Made by a program: the position numbers and the translations under genes
Notes under the pieces: generated by a model
The model's database searches: none
The model's input: only the letters and a program-made list of their open reading frames with translations
Told to the model about the DNA's origin: nothing
In this document: positions 7,918-16,180 of the stretch, in pieces
How positions within the stretch are numbered: the first letter of the stretch is position 1
How the letters are laid out: each line of letters opens with the position of its first letter
NCBI RefSeq assembly: GCF_020073745.1
Contig: NZ_JAIRAU010000027.1
Coordinates: forward strand, 266,001 to 330,000
Reading direction: 5' to 3'
DNA: 64,000 nt
Source: Nannocystis pusilla
Lineage (GTDB): Bacteria; Myxococcota_A; Polyangia; Nannocystales; Nannocystaceae

Positions 7918-8373
7918 GTGCGACGCAAACGACTCGACCGCATGGAGTGCTCGATCGCGCGGGCGCTCGACGTCGTCGGCGACCCGTGGACGCTGCTGAT
8001 CGTGCGCGACGCGCTGCTCGGGGTGACCCGCTTCGAGGCGTTCCAGGCCCGCCTGCAGATCCCGCGGGCGACGTTGACGGCCCGCCTGGAGCACCTGTGC
8101 CGCGCGGAGATCCTGGCGCGCCGCCGCTACCAGGAGCACCCGCCGCGCGACGAGTACACCCCGACGGCGAAGGGCCGGGGCCTGCGCCCGGTCGTGATCA
8201 CGCTGATGCAGTGGGGCGACCGCTGGGCCCGCGAGGACCCACCGCCGACCCGCCTCGAGGACGCGACGACGGGCCGGGCGATCGAGCCGACGCTGGTCGA
8301 CCGCGTCAGCGGAGCGCCGCTCGAGGCGCTGGCGGTGCGCGCGGTCGGCCGGCTGGTGCCGCGCCGGCGCTGA
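7918..8373 (+). CDS. HxlR-family winged-helix regulator
   Basis: A 151-residue transcription regulator of the HxlR/MarR-like winged-helix fold. The N-terminal ECSIARALDVVGDPWTLLIV and RFEAFQARLQIPRATLTARL match the family signature (Cys, then D-x-x-G-x-W-T-L-L-I-x-R-D, then the recognition helix), followed by the wing (YQEHPPRDEYTPTAKGR). HxlR proteins usually control an adjacent gene and often respond to electrophiles through the conserved N-terminal Cys, here at residue 10. The GTG start places the family motif at the usual distance. It lies in an operon with the MFS exporter. Confidence 0.9.
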   Translation: MRRKRLDRMECSIARALDVVGDPWTLLIVRDALLGVTRFEAFQARLQIPRATLTARLEHLCRAEILARRRYQEHPPRDEYTPTAKGRGLRPVVITLMQWGDRWAREDPPPTRLEDATTGRAIEPTLVDRVSGAPLEALAVRAVGRLVPRRR

Positions 8374-8424
8374 GACGCGGCGCGGGTCGAGCGGAGCACG
8401 GCGCCGTCGGCGAGGGGAAATTGG

Positions 8425-8494
8425 AGACATGCTCTCACGAACATGCTCGATGGGGCATGTTCGCGAGGGCATGCTCGTACGGGCAGGTCAGTGG
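8425..8494. repeat. 14-bp repeat array, five units, overlapping a stop codon
   Basis: AGACATGCTCTCAC, GAACATGCTCGATG, GGGCATGTTCGCGA, GGGCATGCTCGTAC and GGGCAGGTCAGTGG in exact register between the convergent HxlR and ABC permease genes. The TCA in the last unit is the permease stop codon. Confidence 0.85.
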
Positions 8495-9276
8495 AGGGTC
8501 TGCTCGCGGCCGCGCCAGCGGCGGAGGGCGAGCTCGCCGAGCAGGGCGACGGCGCCGAACAGGACCAGGCCGAGCAGGGTGGCGGCGAAGATGGCGGCGA
8601 ACAGGTAGGCGGTCTGCAGGCGGCCGGAGGTCTGGAGGATGACGGCGCCGAGGCCGAGGTCGTCGGCGCCGAAGCCGGCGAAGAACTCGCCGACGATCGC
8701 GCCGATGACGGCGAGGCCGCCGCTGATCTTGGCGCCGGCGGCGAAGTAGGGCAGCGAGCCGGGCAGGCGCAGCTTGAGCAGCAGCTGCAGGCGCGAGGCG
8801 TCGCTCATGGCGAACAGCTCGAGCAGCTGAGGGTCGACGCGCACGAGGCCGGTGGTGCCGTTGGTGATGATCGGGAAGACGCTGAGGATCGCGGCGGTGA
8901 GGATGACGCTCTGCAGGCCGGTGCCGAACCACACGACGATCAGCGGGGCGACGGCGACGATCGGGACGGTCTGCAGGAAGATCGCGTAGGGGTAGAGGCT
9001 GCGCGCGGCCACCTGCGACTGCGAGAAGAGGACGGCGACGAGGCCGCCGACGACGAGGCTGAGACCGAGGCCGCCGAGTGCCCCCAGAGCGGTGAGCAGC
9101 GCGGCCTCGGCCAGCTCGCCGGCGTGGGCGACGGCCTCGCGCGCGACCTCGGCCGGCGGCGGCACGAGGTAGGCCGGCAGCGCGAGCACGGCGCAGGCGA
9201 GGTGCCACGCGCCGAGGAAGGCGAGGAAGACGAGGAGCGGCGGCAGGGCGGCTCGAGCGGCCGAAGCGAGGGACAT
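8488..9276 (-). CDS. ABC importer permease, SsuC/TauC-type
   Basis: A 262-residue inner-membrane permease of the binding-protein-dependent transport family (SsuC/TauC/ThiX type), with about six hydrophobic segments. The cytoplasmic EAA loop, which contacts the ATPase, is clear (ELFAMSDASRLQLLLKLRLP followed by GSLPYFAAGAKI). It precedes the conserved segment ISGGLAVIGAIVGEFFAG. The upstream ATPase gene is 250 bp away on the same strand, with a repeat array between, and the lipoprotein component lies at 4212-5204. Together they make a complete but scattered importer. Confidence 0.9.
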   Translation of the reverse strand: MSLASAARAALPPLLVFLAFLGAWHLACAVLALPAYLVPPPAEVAREAVAHAGELAEAALLTALGALGGLGLSLVVGGLVAVLFSQSQVAARSLYPYAIFLQTVPIVAVAPLIVVWFGTGLQSVILTAAILSVFPIITNGTTGLVRVDPQLLELFAMSDASRLQLLLKLRLPGSLPYFAAGAKISGGLAVIGAIVGEFFAGFGADDLGLGAVILQTSGRLQTAYLFAAIFAATLLGLVLFGAVALLGELALRRWRGREQTLH

Positions 9277-9440
9277 GCGGGGAGGCGAGCGGGAGGGGCG
9301 GAGGTGCCGGGCGGAAGGAGTGCGAGCGAGGGCCGAAGGGGCAGGGAGATCGAGCGGGGAGAGCGGAGGCGGAGGGAGCGAGGGGCGGGCGGCAGGCGTC
9401 GCGGGCCAGGGGCGCGCGGCGAAGAGCGGGAGGATGGAAG

Positions 9441-9538
9441 GGACAGGCGCCCGGGGACAGGGTCGATCGGGCAGGTCGGTCGAGGCAGGGTCGATCGGGC
9501 AGGTCGGAAAGGGCAGGGTCGATCGGTCAGGCGGCGAC
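9441..9538. repeat. 14-bp repeat array, seven units with 28-bp higher-order period
   Basis: Seven units in exact register, here with CAGG instead of CATG: GGACAGGCGCCCGG, GGACAGGGTCGATC, GGGCAGGTCGGTCG, AGGCAGGGTCGATC, GGGCAGGTCGGAAA, GGGCAGGGTCGATC and GGTCAGGCGGCGAC. Units alternate between two sequence types, so the real period is 28 bp. The ATPase stop codon (TCA) is in the last unit. The remaining 9277-9440 is purine-rich and holds no visible gene. Confidence 0.85.
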
Positions 9539-10309
9539 GTCGGCGGCGCGCAGGCGGGCGCGGACCTCGGCGGCGGCGGCGGCGAACTCGGGGGTGCCGA
9601 CGAGGGCGGCCCGGCGCGGGCGCGGCAGGTCGATCGGGAGGTCGGCGACGATGCGGCCGGGACGGGCGGACAGGACGACGACGCGATCGCCGAGCAGGAC
9701 GGCCTCGCCGACGTTGTGGGTGACGGCGAGGCCGGTGAAGCGGTCGCGCTCCCACAGCTGCAGCAGCTCGTCGTTGAGGCGCTCGCGCGTGAGCTCGTCG
9801 AGGGCGCCGAACGGCTCGTCGAGGAGGAGCAGCTCGGGCCGGGTGACGAGCGCGCGGGCGAGCGAGGCGCGCATCTTCATGCCGCCCGAGAGCGCGGCCG
9901 GGCTGGCGGCGGCGAACTCCGACAGGCCGACGAGCGCGAGGGCGGCGTCGGCGGCGGTGTCCTGCTCGCTCCGGGGGACGCGCGCGAGCTCGAGGGGGAG
10001 GCGCACGTTGGCGTGGACGCTGCGCCACGGCAAGAGGGTCGGATCCTGAAACACGAAGGCGACCGCGCGGCGGGCCCGGACCCGCTCGGGGGCCTCGCCG
10101 GCGACGGCGATGGTGCCGGCGCCGGCGGGCGCGAGGCCGGCGACGACGCGCAGGAGGGTCGACTTGCCGCAGCCCGAGGGGCCGATGACGGCGACGAGCT
10201 GGCCGCGGGGGACCTGCAGGTCGAGGCCGCGGAGGGCCTGGACGCCGCCGGGGAAGCGCACGTCGAGGCCGCGAGCGTCGATGTGCGGGGCGCTGGCCGG
10301 AGCGGTCAC
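9527..10309 (-). CDS. ABC importer ATPase, SsuB/TauB-type
   Basis: A 260-residue nucleotide-binding subunit. All ABC motifs are present: Walker A GPSGCGKST, Q-loop FVFQDPTLLPW, signature LSGGMKMRASLARAL, Walker B LLLLDEPFGALD and switch THNVGEA. It is of the SsuB/TauB (nitrate/sulfonate/taurine) type, which fits the permease and the THI5-like lipoprotein. The start is taken at GTG 10309; farther upstream the reading frame has no start codon near and the composition is that of non-coding DNA. The protein end is encoded by a unit of the 14-bp repeat. Confidence 0.92.
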   Translation of the reverse strand: MTAPASAPHIDARGLDVRFPGGVQALRGLDLQVPRGQLVAVIGPSGCGKSTLLRVVAGLAPAGAGTIAVAGEAPERVRARRAVAFVFQDPTLLPWRSVHANVRLPLELARVPRSEQDTAADAALALVGLSEFAAASPAALSGGMKMRASLARALVTRPELLLLDEPFGALDELTRERLNDELLQLWERDRFTGLAVTHNVGEAVLLGDRVVVLSARPGRIVADLPIDLPRPRRAALVGTPEFAAAAAEVRARLRAADVAA

Positions 10310-10524
10310 GCGGCGGACGCTAACACGAGTCGGCTCGCAGGGCGGGCGCGGGCGCAGCGACGCGCGGAAAATGGCCGGGAGCCGATCCGGCGGCCGTCGT
10401 CGGGTCGCGGCGGATTCGCAGCGGAGCGCGGGGGGGCTCACGGAGCACGAGCTGCCGGCGCGGACATCACGTGCGCGATCCTGCGGGGCGGGCTGTCGAA
10501 GTGCCGGGGTCGAACGGGGCGGCG

Positions 10525-11292
10525 CTAGCCCTTCTTGCGGCGCGGGCGGCGGGCGCGGGCCGAGCGGACGGAGTGCGCGGGGGCGGGCCCGGATCCGGCT
10601 GGCTCTTCGGGCATGTCCTGGAGGCCCTGGTCTTCGGATCCGGTCGATTCGGACATGTCCCCGGATTCCGCCGCCTCCTCGCGCTCGGGCGGGTCGGCGG
10701 GGGCCTCGAGGCCGTTGCTGCGCAGGGTGCGGGGCGGCAGCAGCTCGGGCTCGCTGACGACTTTCTTGGCCAGGAAGATGGCGGCGTCGATCTGGGAGAA
10801 GCTGCGCGCGCGGTAGAACTGGAGCGCGCGCTTGTTGTTGGCGGCGACCTCGAGGACGAGGTGGGTGCAGCCGCGGACGCGCGCGAGGTGCTCGAGCTGC
10901 TCGATGACGAAGCTGCCGATCCCGCGGCCCTGGTAGTCGGGGTGGATGGCGATCTCCTCGACGAACAGCGGGCGCATGTCACGGCTCTCGAAGTAGCGCT
11001 CGTTGATCCAATTGTCGGAGCCGATGACCTCGTAGGCGCACTCGGCGTAGCCGACGACCACCGGGGCGTCGCCCTCGTGGATCTCGAACAGCAGCTGCTC
11101 GATGCCCTCCTCCTCGTAGATCTCGAGGAAGCGGGTCTTGGTGCGCGGGCGCTGGTACTCGACGGTCTCGCGGTTGACCGAGCGGAACACGCGCTTGAGG
11201 AACTCCCACACCTTGTTGAGGTCGCGGCGGTGGATCCGGCGCACACGGATGGTCGGTTCCGTGACGACGGGCGCGGGTTTGCGGGAGGCCAC
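10525..11292 (-). CDS. GNAT-family N-acetyltransferase with repeat-derived tail
   Basis: A 255-residue protein. Residues about 16-175 form a GNAT fold with the acetyl-CoA pyrophosphate-binding motif HPDYQGRGIGSFVIEQL and the following beta-bulge segment LVLEVAANNKRALQFYRARSF. It would transfer an acyl group from acyl-CoA to an unknown amine. The C-terminal 60 residues are low-complexity and acidic, then strongly basic (RARRPRRKKG at the end), and are partly encoded by four 14-bp repeat units, so they are probably a disordered addition. It diverges from the beta-helix lipoprotein gene with only 76 bp between starts. The 215 bp between its stop and the ATPase start hold no visible gene. Confidence 0.85.
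   Translation of the reverse strand: MASRKPAPVVTEPTIRVRRIHRRDLNKVWEFLKRVFRSVNRETVEYQRPRTKTRFLEIYEEEGIEQLLFEIHEGDAPVVVGYAECAYEVIGSDNWINERYFESRDMRPLFVEEIAIHPDYQGRGIGSFVIEQLEHLARVRGCTHLVLEVAANNKRALQFYRARSFSQIDAAIFLAKKVVSEPELLPPRTLRSNGLEAPADPPEREEAAESGDMSESTGSEDQGLQDMPEEPAGSGPAPAHSVRSARARRPRRKKG
10609..10664. repeat. 14-bp repeat array inside the GNAT gene
   Basis: Four in-register units (GGGCATGTCCTGGA, GGCCCTGGTCTTCG, GATCCGGTCGATTC, GGACATGTCCCCGG) lie entirely in the 3' part of the acetyltransferase gene. They encode GDMSESTGSEDQGLQDMPEE, so the array is translated. Confidence 0.75.
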
Positions 11293-11368
11293 GGCCGAAG
11301 TTTAGCACCGCCGGCGGCGCCGTTCGTGCGCCTTGCGGGGCCGCGCACGCGCGTGGCATGCTCGGCCG

Positions 11369-13174
11369 ATGCGTCCCCGCGCCGTCGCGTCCGCTGTCGC
11401 GCCCATGCGCCGGCTCGGCCTGCGCGGGCCGGCGCTCGCCTGGCTGGTCGCCGCGCTCGCTTGCGGGGCCGGCGAGGAGAAGCCGCAGAAGGCCGAGGCG
11501 AACCCGAACATGCCCGACCGGGTGCAGGCACCTGCGCCCGCGCCGCGCCGGCCCTCGGTCACGAGCTGTCCCGAAGCGCTGAACGAGCCGGAGCAGCTCG
11601 ACCGCGTGATCGATTCGACGTGCAAGACGGTGACGGTGTACCCGGGCTACCGCATCGAGAACGGGACGCTGACGATCGAGGCCGGGGTCACGCTGCAATT
11701 CATGCCCGGCGCCGAGCTGGCGGTCGGGTTCGAGCGGGCGGCGCAATTGCTGGTGCGCGGCACGCCCGAGGCGCCGGTGCGCTTCACGGCCGCGGGCGAG
11801 CAGGCCAGGCCGGGGGCGTGGAAGGGGGTCGCGCTGTACGACCACGCCGACGGCTCGGAGATCCACGGGCTCGTGCTCGAGTTCGCGGGCACCGACCTGC
11901 GCGGGGCGATCTACGTCCAGGCCGAGGACGTGAAGATCGACAACTCGACGGTGCGCGACAGCCAGAACGTGGCGGTCCACGTGACGTCGAAGGGCCACCT
12001 CAGCAGCTTCAAAGGCAACCGGCTCGAGCGCGTCAGCTCGCCGGCGCTGCTGCTGCCGGCCCGCTCGGCCGGGTCGGTGGCGGCCGATAACACGTTCCCG
12101 CCCGACTCGGTGATCCACGTGCTCGGCGGCATGATCCGCGAGCGCGCGCGCTGGGACGTGCCGAAGGTGCCGTTCGTGATCGGGGGCGTGATCGAGATCG
12201 AGGGCGCCGACGACAAGCACGAGGCGCTGCTCGAGCTGGCCCCGGGGATGGTCCTGAAGTTCGACGACGACGCCTACTTCACGGTCGGCTACGACCACCC
12301 GGCGGCGCTCATCGCCGAGGCCGCGGGCGGGGAGCCGATCGTGCTCACGTCGGCGACGCGGCAGACGTCACACGCGTGGCGCGGGGTCAACCTCTACCGC
12401 TCGGCGACCGCGAGCTTCAGCAACGTGGTGTTCGAGTACGGCGGCCAGCGGTCGGACCGCGGGGTGCTGTACGCCAACAACGAGGCGCGGTTGACGGTCA
12501 AGGGCTGCACGTTCCGCGACAACAGCGGCGGGGTGACGCTGCAGGGCGCGAACGTGCGGCTCGGCGAGCTGCGCGGCAACACGTTCGAGCGCTCGCACCC
12601 GGCGTTCGACGTGAGCCCGCAGCTGTACGGGATGATCGCGGCCGACAACAAGCTCGACGCCGCGACGACGGTGCAGATCGAGGGCGGGGAGATCGGCAAG
12701 GACGCGGTCTGGCACGACTTCGGGGTGCCGATCGAGCTCAAGCGGCCGATCTCGGTCGACGGCGAGGCGACCCTGACGATCCGCCCCGGCGCGAAGATCC
12801 GCGTGCACGACGGCTTCGCCCTCGGCGTCGGCGAATTCGACGGCGGGACGCTGCGCATCGAGGGCACGGCCGAACAGCCGGTCGAGATCTTCGGGCTCGC
12901 CGACCGCCGCGGCACGTGGGACGCGATCCGCCTGTACGAGAAGGCCCGCGGCAACCTGATCGAGCACGCGACGCTGCGCAACGCCGGCGGCGAGGGGGCC
13001 ATCAACGTCGCCATGGGCGTCGACGCGATCGTCCGCGACGTGTCGTGCGTGCGCTGCTTCAGCCCGACGCTGACGTGGGCCTGCGGGGCGCGCGTGACCG
13101 CCGAGCGGGTCAAGGCCGGCGCCGAGACGCCCGCGGCCACGCTGCCGCCGTTCGGCTGCGACCCGGCCGGGTGA
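11369..13174 (+). CDS. Right-handed beta-helix lipoprotein
   Basis: A 601-residue exported protein. The signal region ends in VAALAC, a lipobox, then a charged stretch and a PAPAPRRP linker. From about residue 70 onward there are repeated motifs of the parallel beta-helix type: recurring units such as LTIEAGVTLQFMPGAELAVG, PVRFTAAGE, AWKGVALYDHADGSEI and GAIYVQAEDVKIDNSTVRDS, with the pattern repeated about three times along the chain (another W-R-G-V-N-L-Y and a W-D-A-I-R-L-Y). In this fold family roles range from polysaccharide binding or cleavage to scaffolding; no catalytic residues could be recognised. ATG 11369 is chosen; a second ATG 36 bp downstream would also keep the signal. Confidence 0.8.
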   Translation: MRPRAVASAVAPMRRLGLRGPALAWLVAALACGAGEEKPQKAEANPNMPDRVQAPAPAPRRPSVTSCPEALNEPEQLDRVIDSTCKTVTVYPGYRIENGTLTIEAGVTLQFMPGAELAVGFERAAQLLVRGTPEAPVRFTAAGEQARPGAWKGVALYDHADGSEIHGLVLEFAGTDLRGAIYVQAEDVKIDNSTVRDSQNVAVHVTSKGHLSSFKGNRLERVSSPALLLPARSAGSVAADNTFPPDSVIHVLGGMIRERARWDVPKVPFVIGGVIEIEGADDKHEALLELAPGMVLKFDDDAYFTVGYDHPAALIAEAAGGEPIVLTSATRQTSHAWRGVNLYRSATASFSNVVFEYGGQRSDRGVLYANNEARLTVKGCTFRDNSGGVTLQGANVRLGELRGNTFERSHPAFDVSPQLYGMIAADNKLDAATTVQIEGGEIGKDAVWHDFGVPIELKRPISVDGEATLTIRPGAKIRVHDGFALGVGEFDGGTLRIEGTAEQPVEIFGLADRRGTWDAIRLYEKARGNLIEHATLRNAGGEGAINVAMGVDAIVRDVSCVRCFSPTLTWACGARVTAERVKAGAETPAATLPPFGCDPAG

Positions 13175-13203
13175 GCGGCGGCGCCGCCGCGCTCGCGGTC
13201 ACG

Positions 13204-13301
13204 GGACATGTTCGATGAGATAGGTGATCGAGGGCATGCCCTCCAGGACATGCTGGAGAGGGCATGTCCTCGAGGTCATGGCCTGGAGGGCAGCTTCGGG
13301 C
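13204..13301. repeat. 14-bp repeat array, six to seven units, overlapping a stop codon
   Basis: GGACATGTTCGATG, AGATAGGTGATCGA, GGGCATGCCCTCCA, GGACATGCTGGAGA, GGGCATGTCCTCGA, GGTCATGGCCTGGA and a diverged GGGCAGCTTCGGGC. It lies between the convergent beta-helix lipoprotein and kinase genes. TCA in the sixth unit is the kinase stop codon. Confidence 0.85.
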
Positions 13302-16026
13302 GGGCCGGGCCGCGGGCCAGCAGGCGCTCGCTGGCGGCCAGTTGGCGGGCGAAGCTGGCGCCGGCGTCGCGGTAGAAGTTGATGGCGGCGGTGAGGTGCG
13401 GGCGGGCGGCGGCGACGGCCGGCGGCGAGGCGGAGAGCATGGCCTCGGCGAGGGTCCGGTGGGCGCGGGCGAGGCGCGGGGCCCAGTGCGGGTCGTCGGC
13501 GGCGAGCGCGGTGAGCTCGGCGACGGCGGCGCTCAGGGCGGAGCGGGCCTCGACGGGTCGGCCGCGCGCGAGCAAGTTCTGGCCGAGGACGAGCCGCAAC
13601 TCGGCGATCTCCTCGTTCGACCAGGTGGCGTCGGGCATGCGCAGGAGCGTGGCCTGCAGGTGGTCGACGGCGCTGTTGTCGTTCGCGGGGCCGGCGAGGC
13701 CGCGGTAACCGGCCAGCAAGGTGGCCTCGGGGCCGAACAGGCGCGCGCCCGACATCTCGGACAGCTCGGCGGCGGCGCGGAAGACCGAGGCGGCGTCGTC
13801 GTCGTCGCCGATCTCGGTGGCGGCGCGGCCGAGGTGGAACAGGCAGCGGGTGCGACGCACGAGGTCGTCGGGCAAGAACCGCTCGAGCGCGACGCAGCCG
13901 GTCTGGAGGATCGACCACGCCTCGCCCGGCTCGGCCAGCTGCGCGGCGGTGATCCGCGCCTCGATCGTGGCCGGGTGGACGACGCCGAGCTCGGCGTCGA
14001 AGATCTCGAGCGCGCGCGCCAGCAGGTCGTCGCGCGCGGACCCGGGCTCGGTGACCGAGGCGAGGTTGAGGAGGGTGTAGCCGATGTCACGATGGCCGGT
14101 CGCCAGCGCGGCCTGGCGCACGCCGAGCGCCTCGGTGAAGTAGCGGCGCGCCTCGGTCGGGTTGCGCTGGGCGAGGTGGGCGACGCCGAGGTTGTGCAGC
14201 ACGAGGCCTCGCAGGGCCTCGGGGGCGGCGCCGCGGGCGGCGAGGGCGAGCGCGAGGGGCTCGTCGGCGAGCGCGCGACCGACCAACTCGGGCCGGCGGC
14301 TGACGGCGACGAGGCGCAAGGCCACGGCCTCGGCCGCGATCGCGTCGCCGCGCGACTCGAGGCCGGTGCGCATGGCCCGGGTGAGCCACTCGATCTCCTG
14401 ACCTGTCTCTTCGGACGTGTTGAGCGAGAGCCGCCCGCGCAGCAACGCGCTCTCGGCGCGCAGCGGGGCGTAGCCGAGCTGCTCGGCGGCGGTCTCGACG
14501 TCGCCGGCCTCGTCGACGGCGTCGTGGATCCGGCCGAGCTTGGCCAGGGCCTCGGCCCGGGCCATGTGATTGCGCAGGTCGGCGACGCGCTCGCCGAGCT
14601 CGGCGTCGTCGGGCCCCGGCGGCTCGGCCTTGAGGAAGGCGAGGTCGTGGCAGGCGGAGGGCGGCACGAGGTCGCTGGCGGCGCCGAGAGCCCGCGGCGC
14701 CATGTCCATGTCGGCGATCGAGAGCGCCTTGACGGTCTCGTCGAGGGCGGCGCGGCGGCGGTCGAGGCAGCGGCGCTGGCGATCGATCACCGACTCGGTG
14801 TAGCGGCCCTGGTGCTCGGCGAGGCAGGTGTCGCGGTGGTTCTCGGTCCACGCGGCGGCGAAGCGGTCGAGCTTGTCGGCGACCTTCGGCCACAGCACGG
14901 CGGCGTAGTTGGGGGCCGCGTCGCGCAGGGCGGTGGCGACCGCGTTGCGCTGGGCGGGGCCCCACACGCGCTGGATCTGGGCGTCGGAGTCGGTGCACGG
15001 GCTCTCGGCCGCGGCCTCGGGCACGACGGCGAGGCCGGCCGCTCCGGCGGTGACGGCGAGCGCGAGGCCGGCGCCGACGAACCGCCAGGCCCGCCCGCGC
15101 GCCGGCGCGAGCGCGCCGAGCAGCGCCTCCATCGAGGGGTAGCGCTCGCGCGGCTCGGTCTTGAGGCCGCGCATGATCGCGGCGACGAGCCAGGCGGGCA
15201 CGCCATGGTTGCGCGGCGGCGGTCGCAGCTCGCCGTTGGTGATCGCGTGCGAGAGCGCGAGGATGTCGTTGCCGGCGAACGGCGGCAGGCCGAACAGCGC
15301 CTCGTAGAGGGCGACGCAGAAGCTGAACTGATCGGAGGCCGGCTCGGCCGGGCCGCCGCGCCAGCGCTCGGGCGCGAGGTAGGCCGGCGTGCCGAGGATG
15401 TCGTCCTCCTCGTCGGCGCTGACGCGGATCCGCATGCTCTGGCTCGCGCCGGAGGACAGCTCGAGCAGGCTGCGATCGGGGGTGGCGCGCACGAGGCCGA
15501 AGTCGAGGACGCAGGCGCGGCCGGTGGCGTCGATCATGAGGTTGCCGGGCTTGAAGTCGCGGTGCAGCAGGCCGACGTCGTGGGCGGCCGCGAGGCCGCG
15601 CGCGGCCTGGGTGAATACGTCGTGGATCTCGCGCCAGGTCCGCGGCCCGGCGGCGAGCCATGCCGGCAGCGCGGCGCCCCGGATCAGCTCCATGGCGACG
15701 TAGACCTGACCCTTGACGACGCCGGCCTCGAGCACGGTGATGACATTCGGATGGGTCACACCCGCCATCGCCTGGGCCTCGCGCAGCAGCCGGATCTGGC
15801 CCTTCGACCCGGTGTCGGGCAGGACCTTGATCGCGACCTTGCGATCGAGGAGCTCGTCGTAGGCGGCGTAGACCACGGCCGTTCCGCCGCCGAGGCGCTC
15901 GAGGATGGTGAACCGACCGAGCCGCGGGGGCAGGGTCGCAGGGACCGTGATCGTGACACCAGGCAGCGACTGCGAGATGTCCACCGAGATCCCCGACGCG
16001 TCCGTATCGGGAATGATGACGCTCAT
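13276..16026 (-). CDS. Membrane Ser/Thr protein kinase with long C-terminal repeat region
   Basis: A 916-residue protein. Residues about 38-300 are a Hanks-type Ser/Thr kinase: glycine loop LGGGTAVVY (45-53), catalytic-loop HRDFKPGN (155-162), DFG at 175-177 and YLAPERW in the activation segment. A single hydrophobic segment (FVGAGLALAVTAGAAGLAVV) follows, then about 580 residues of helical, TPR-like sequence with regularly spaced Ala and Leu, the usual myxobacterial sensor-kinase layout. The activation segment is long and acidic. ATG 16026 is preferred to a GTG 21 bp upstream because of the better upstream GGACGGG. One repeat pair (ACCTGTCTCTTCGGACGTGT near 14400) falls in the C-terminal region. 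The substrate is unknown. Confidence 0.9.
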   Translation of the reverse strand: MSVIIPDTDASGISVDISQSLPGVTITVPATLPPRLGRFTILERLGGGTAVVYAAYDELLDRKVAIKVLPDTGSKGQIRLLREAQAMAGVTHPNVITVLEAGVVKGQVYVAMELIRGAALPAWLAAGPRTWREIHDVFTQAARGLAAAHDVGLLHRDFKPGNLMIDATGRACVLDFGLVRATPDRSLLELSSGASQSMRIRVSADEEDDILGTPAYLAPERWRGGPAEPASDQFSFCVALYEALFGLPPFAGNDILALSHAITNGELRPPPRNHGVPAWLVAAIMRGLKTEPRERYPSMEALLGALAPARGRAWRFVGAGLALAVTAGAAGLAVVPEAAAESPCTDSDAQIQRVWGPAQRNAVATALRDAAPNYAAVLWPKVADKLDRFAAAWTENHRDTCLAEHQGRYTESVIDRQRRCLDRRRAALDETVKALSIADMDMAPRALGAASDLVPPSACHDLAFLKAEPPGPDDAELGERVADLRNHMARAEALAKLGRIHDAVDEAGDVETAAEQLGYAPLRAESALLRGRLSLNTSEETGQEIEWLTRAMRTGLESRGDAIAAEAVALRLVAVSRRPELVGRALADEPLALALAARGAAPEALRGLVLHNLGVAHLAQRNPTEARRYFTEALGVRQAALATGHRDIGYTLLNLASVTEPGSARDDLLARALEIFDAELGVVHPATIEARITAAQLAEPGEAWSILQTGCVALERFLPDDLVRRTRCLFHLGRAATEIGDDDDAASVFRAAAELSEMSGARLFGPEATLLAGYRGLAGPANDNSAVDHLQATLLRMPDATWSNEEIAELRLVLGQNLLARGRPVEARSALSAAVAELTALAADDPHWAPRLARAHRTLAEAMLSASPPAVAAARPHLTAAINFYRDAGASFARQLAASERLLARGPARPKLPSRP

Positions 16027-16180
16027 GGGACCCGTCCAGTCTTGCACCGCCGCCCACCCGCGCAGAGCCGTGAGGCTCGCGACGGCGATGAAGCGCGGTC
16101 AAGCGGCGCCGCCGGCCGATCGCGCGTGTCCGCCCGACGCTGACGCGCAGCGAGCGCTAATCATCGGCTGTCCCAAAGTT

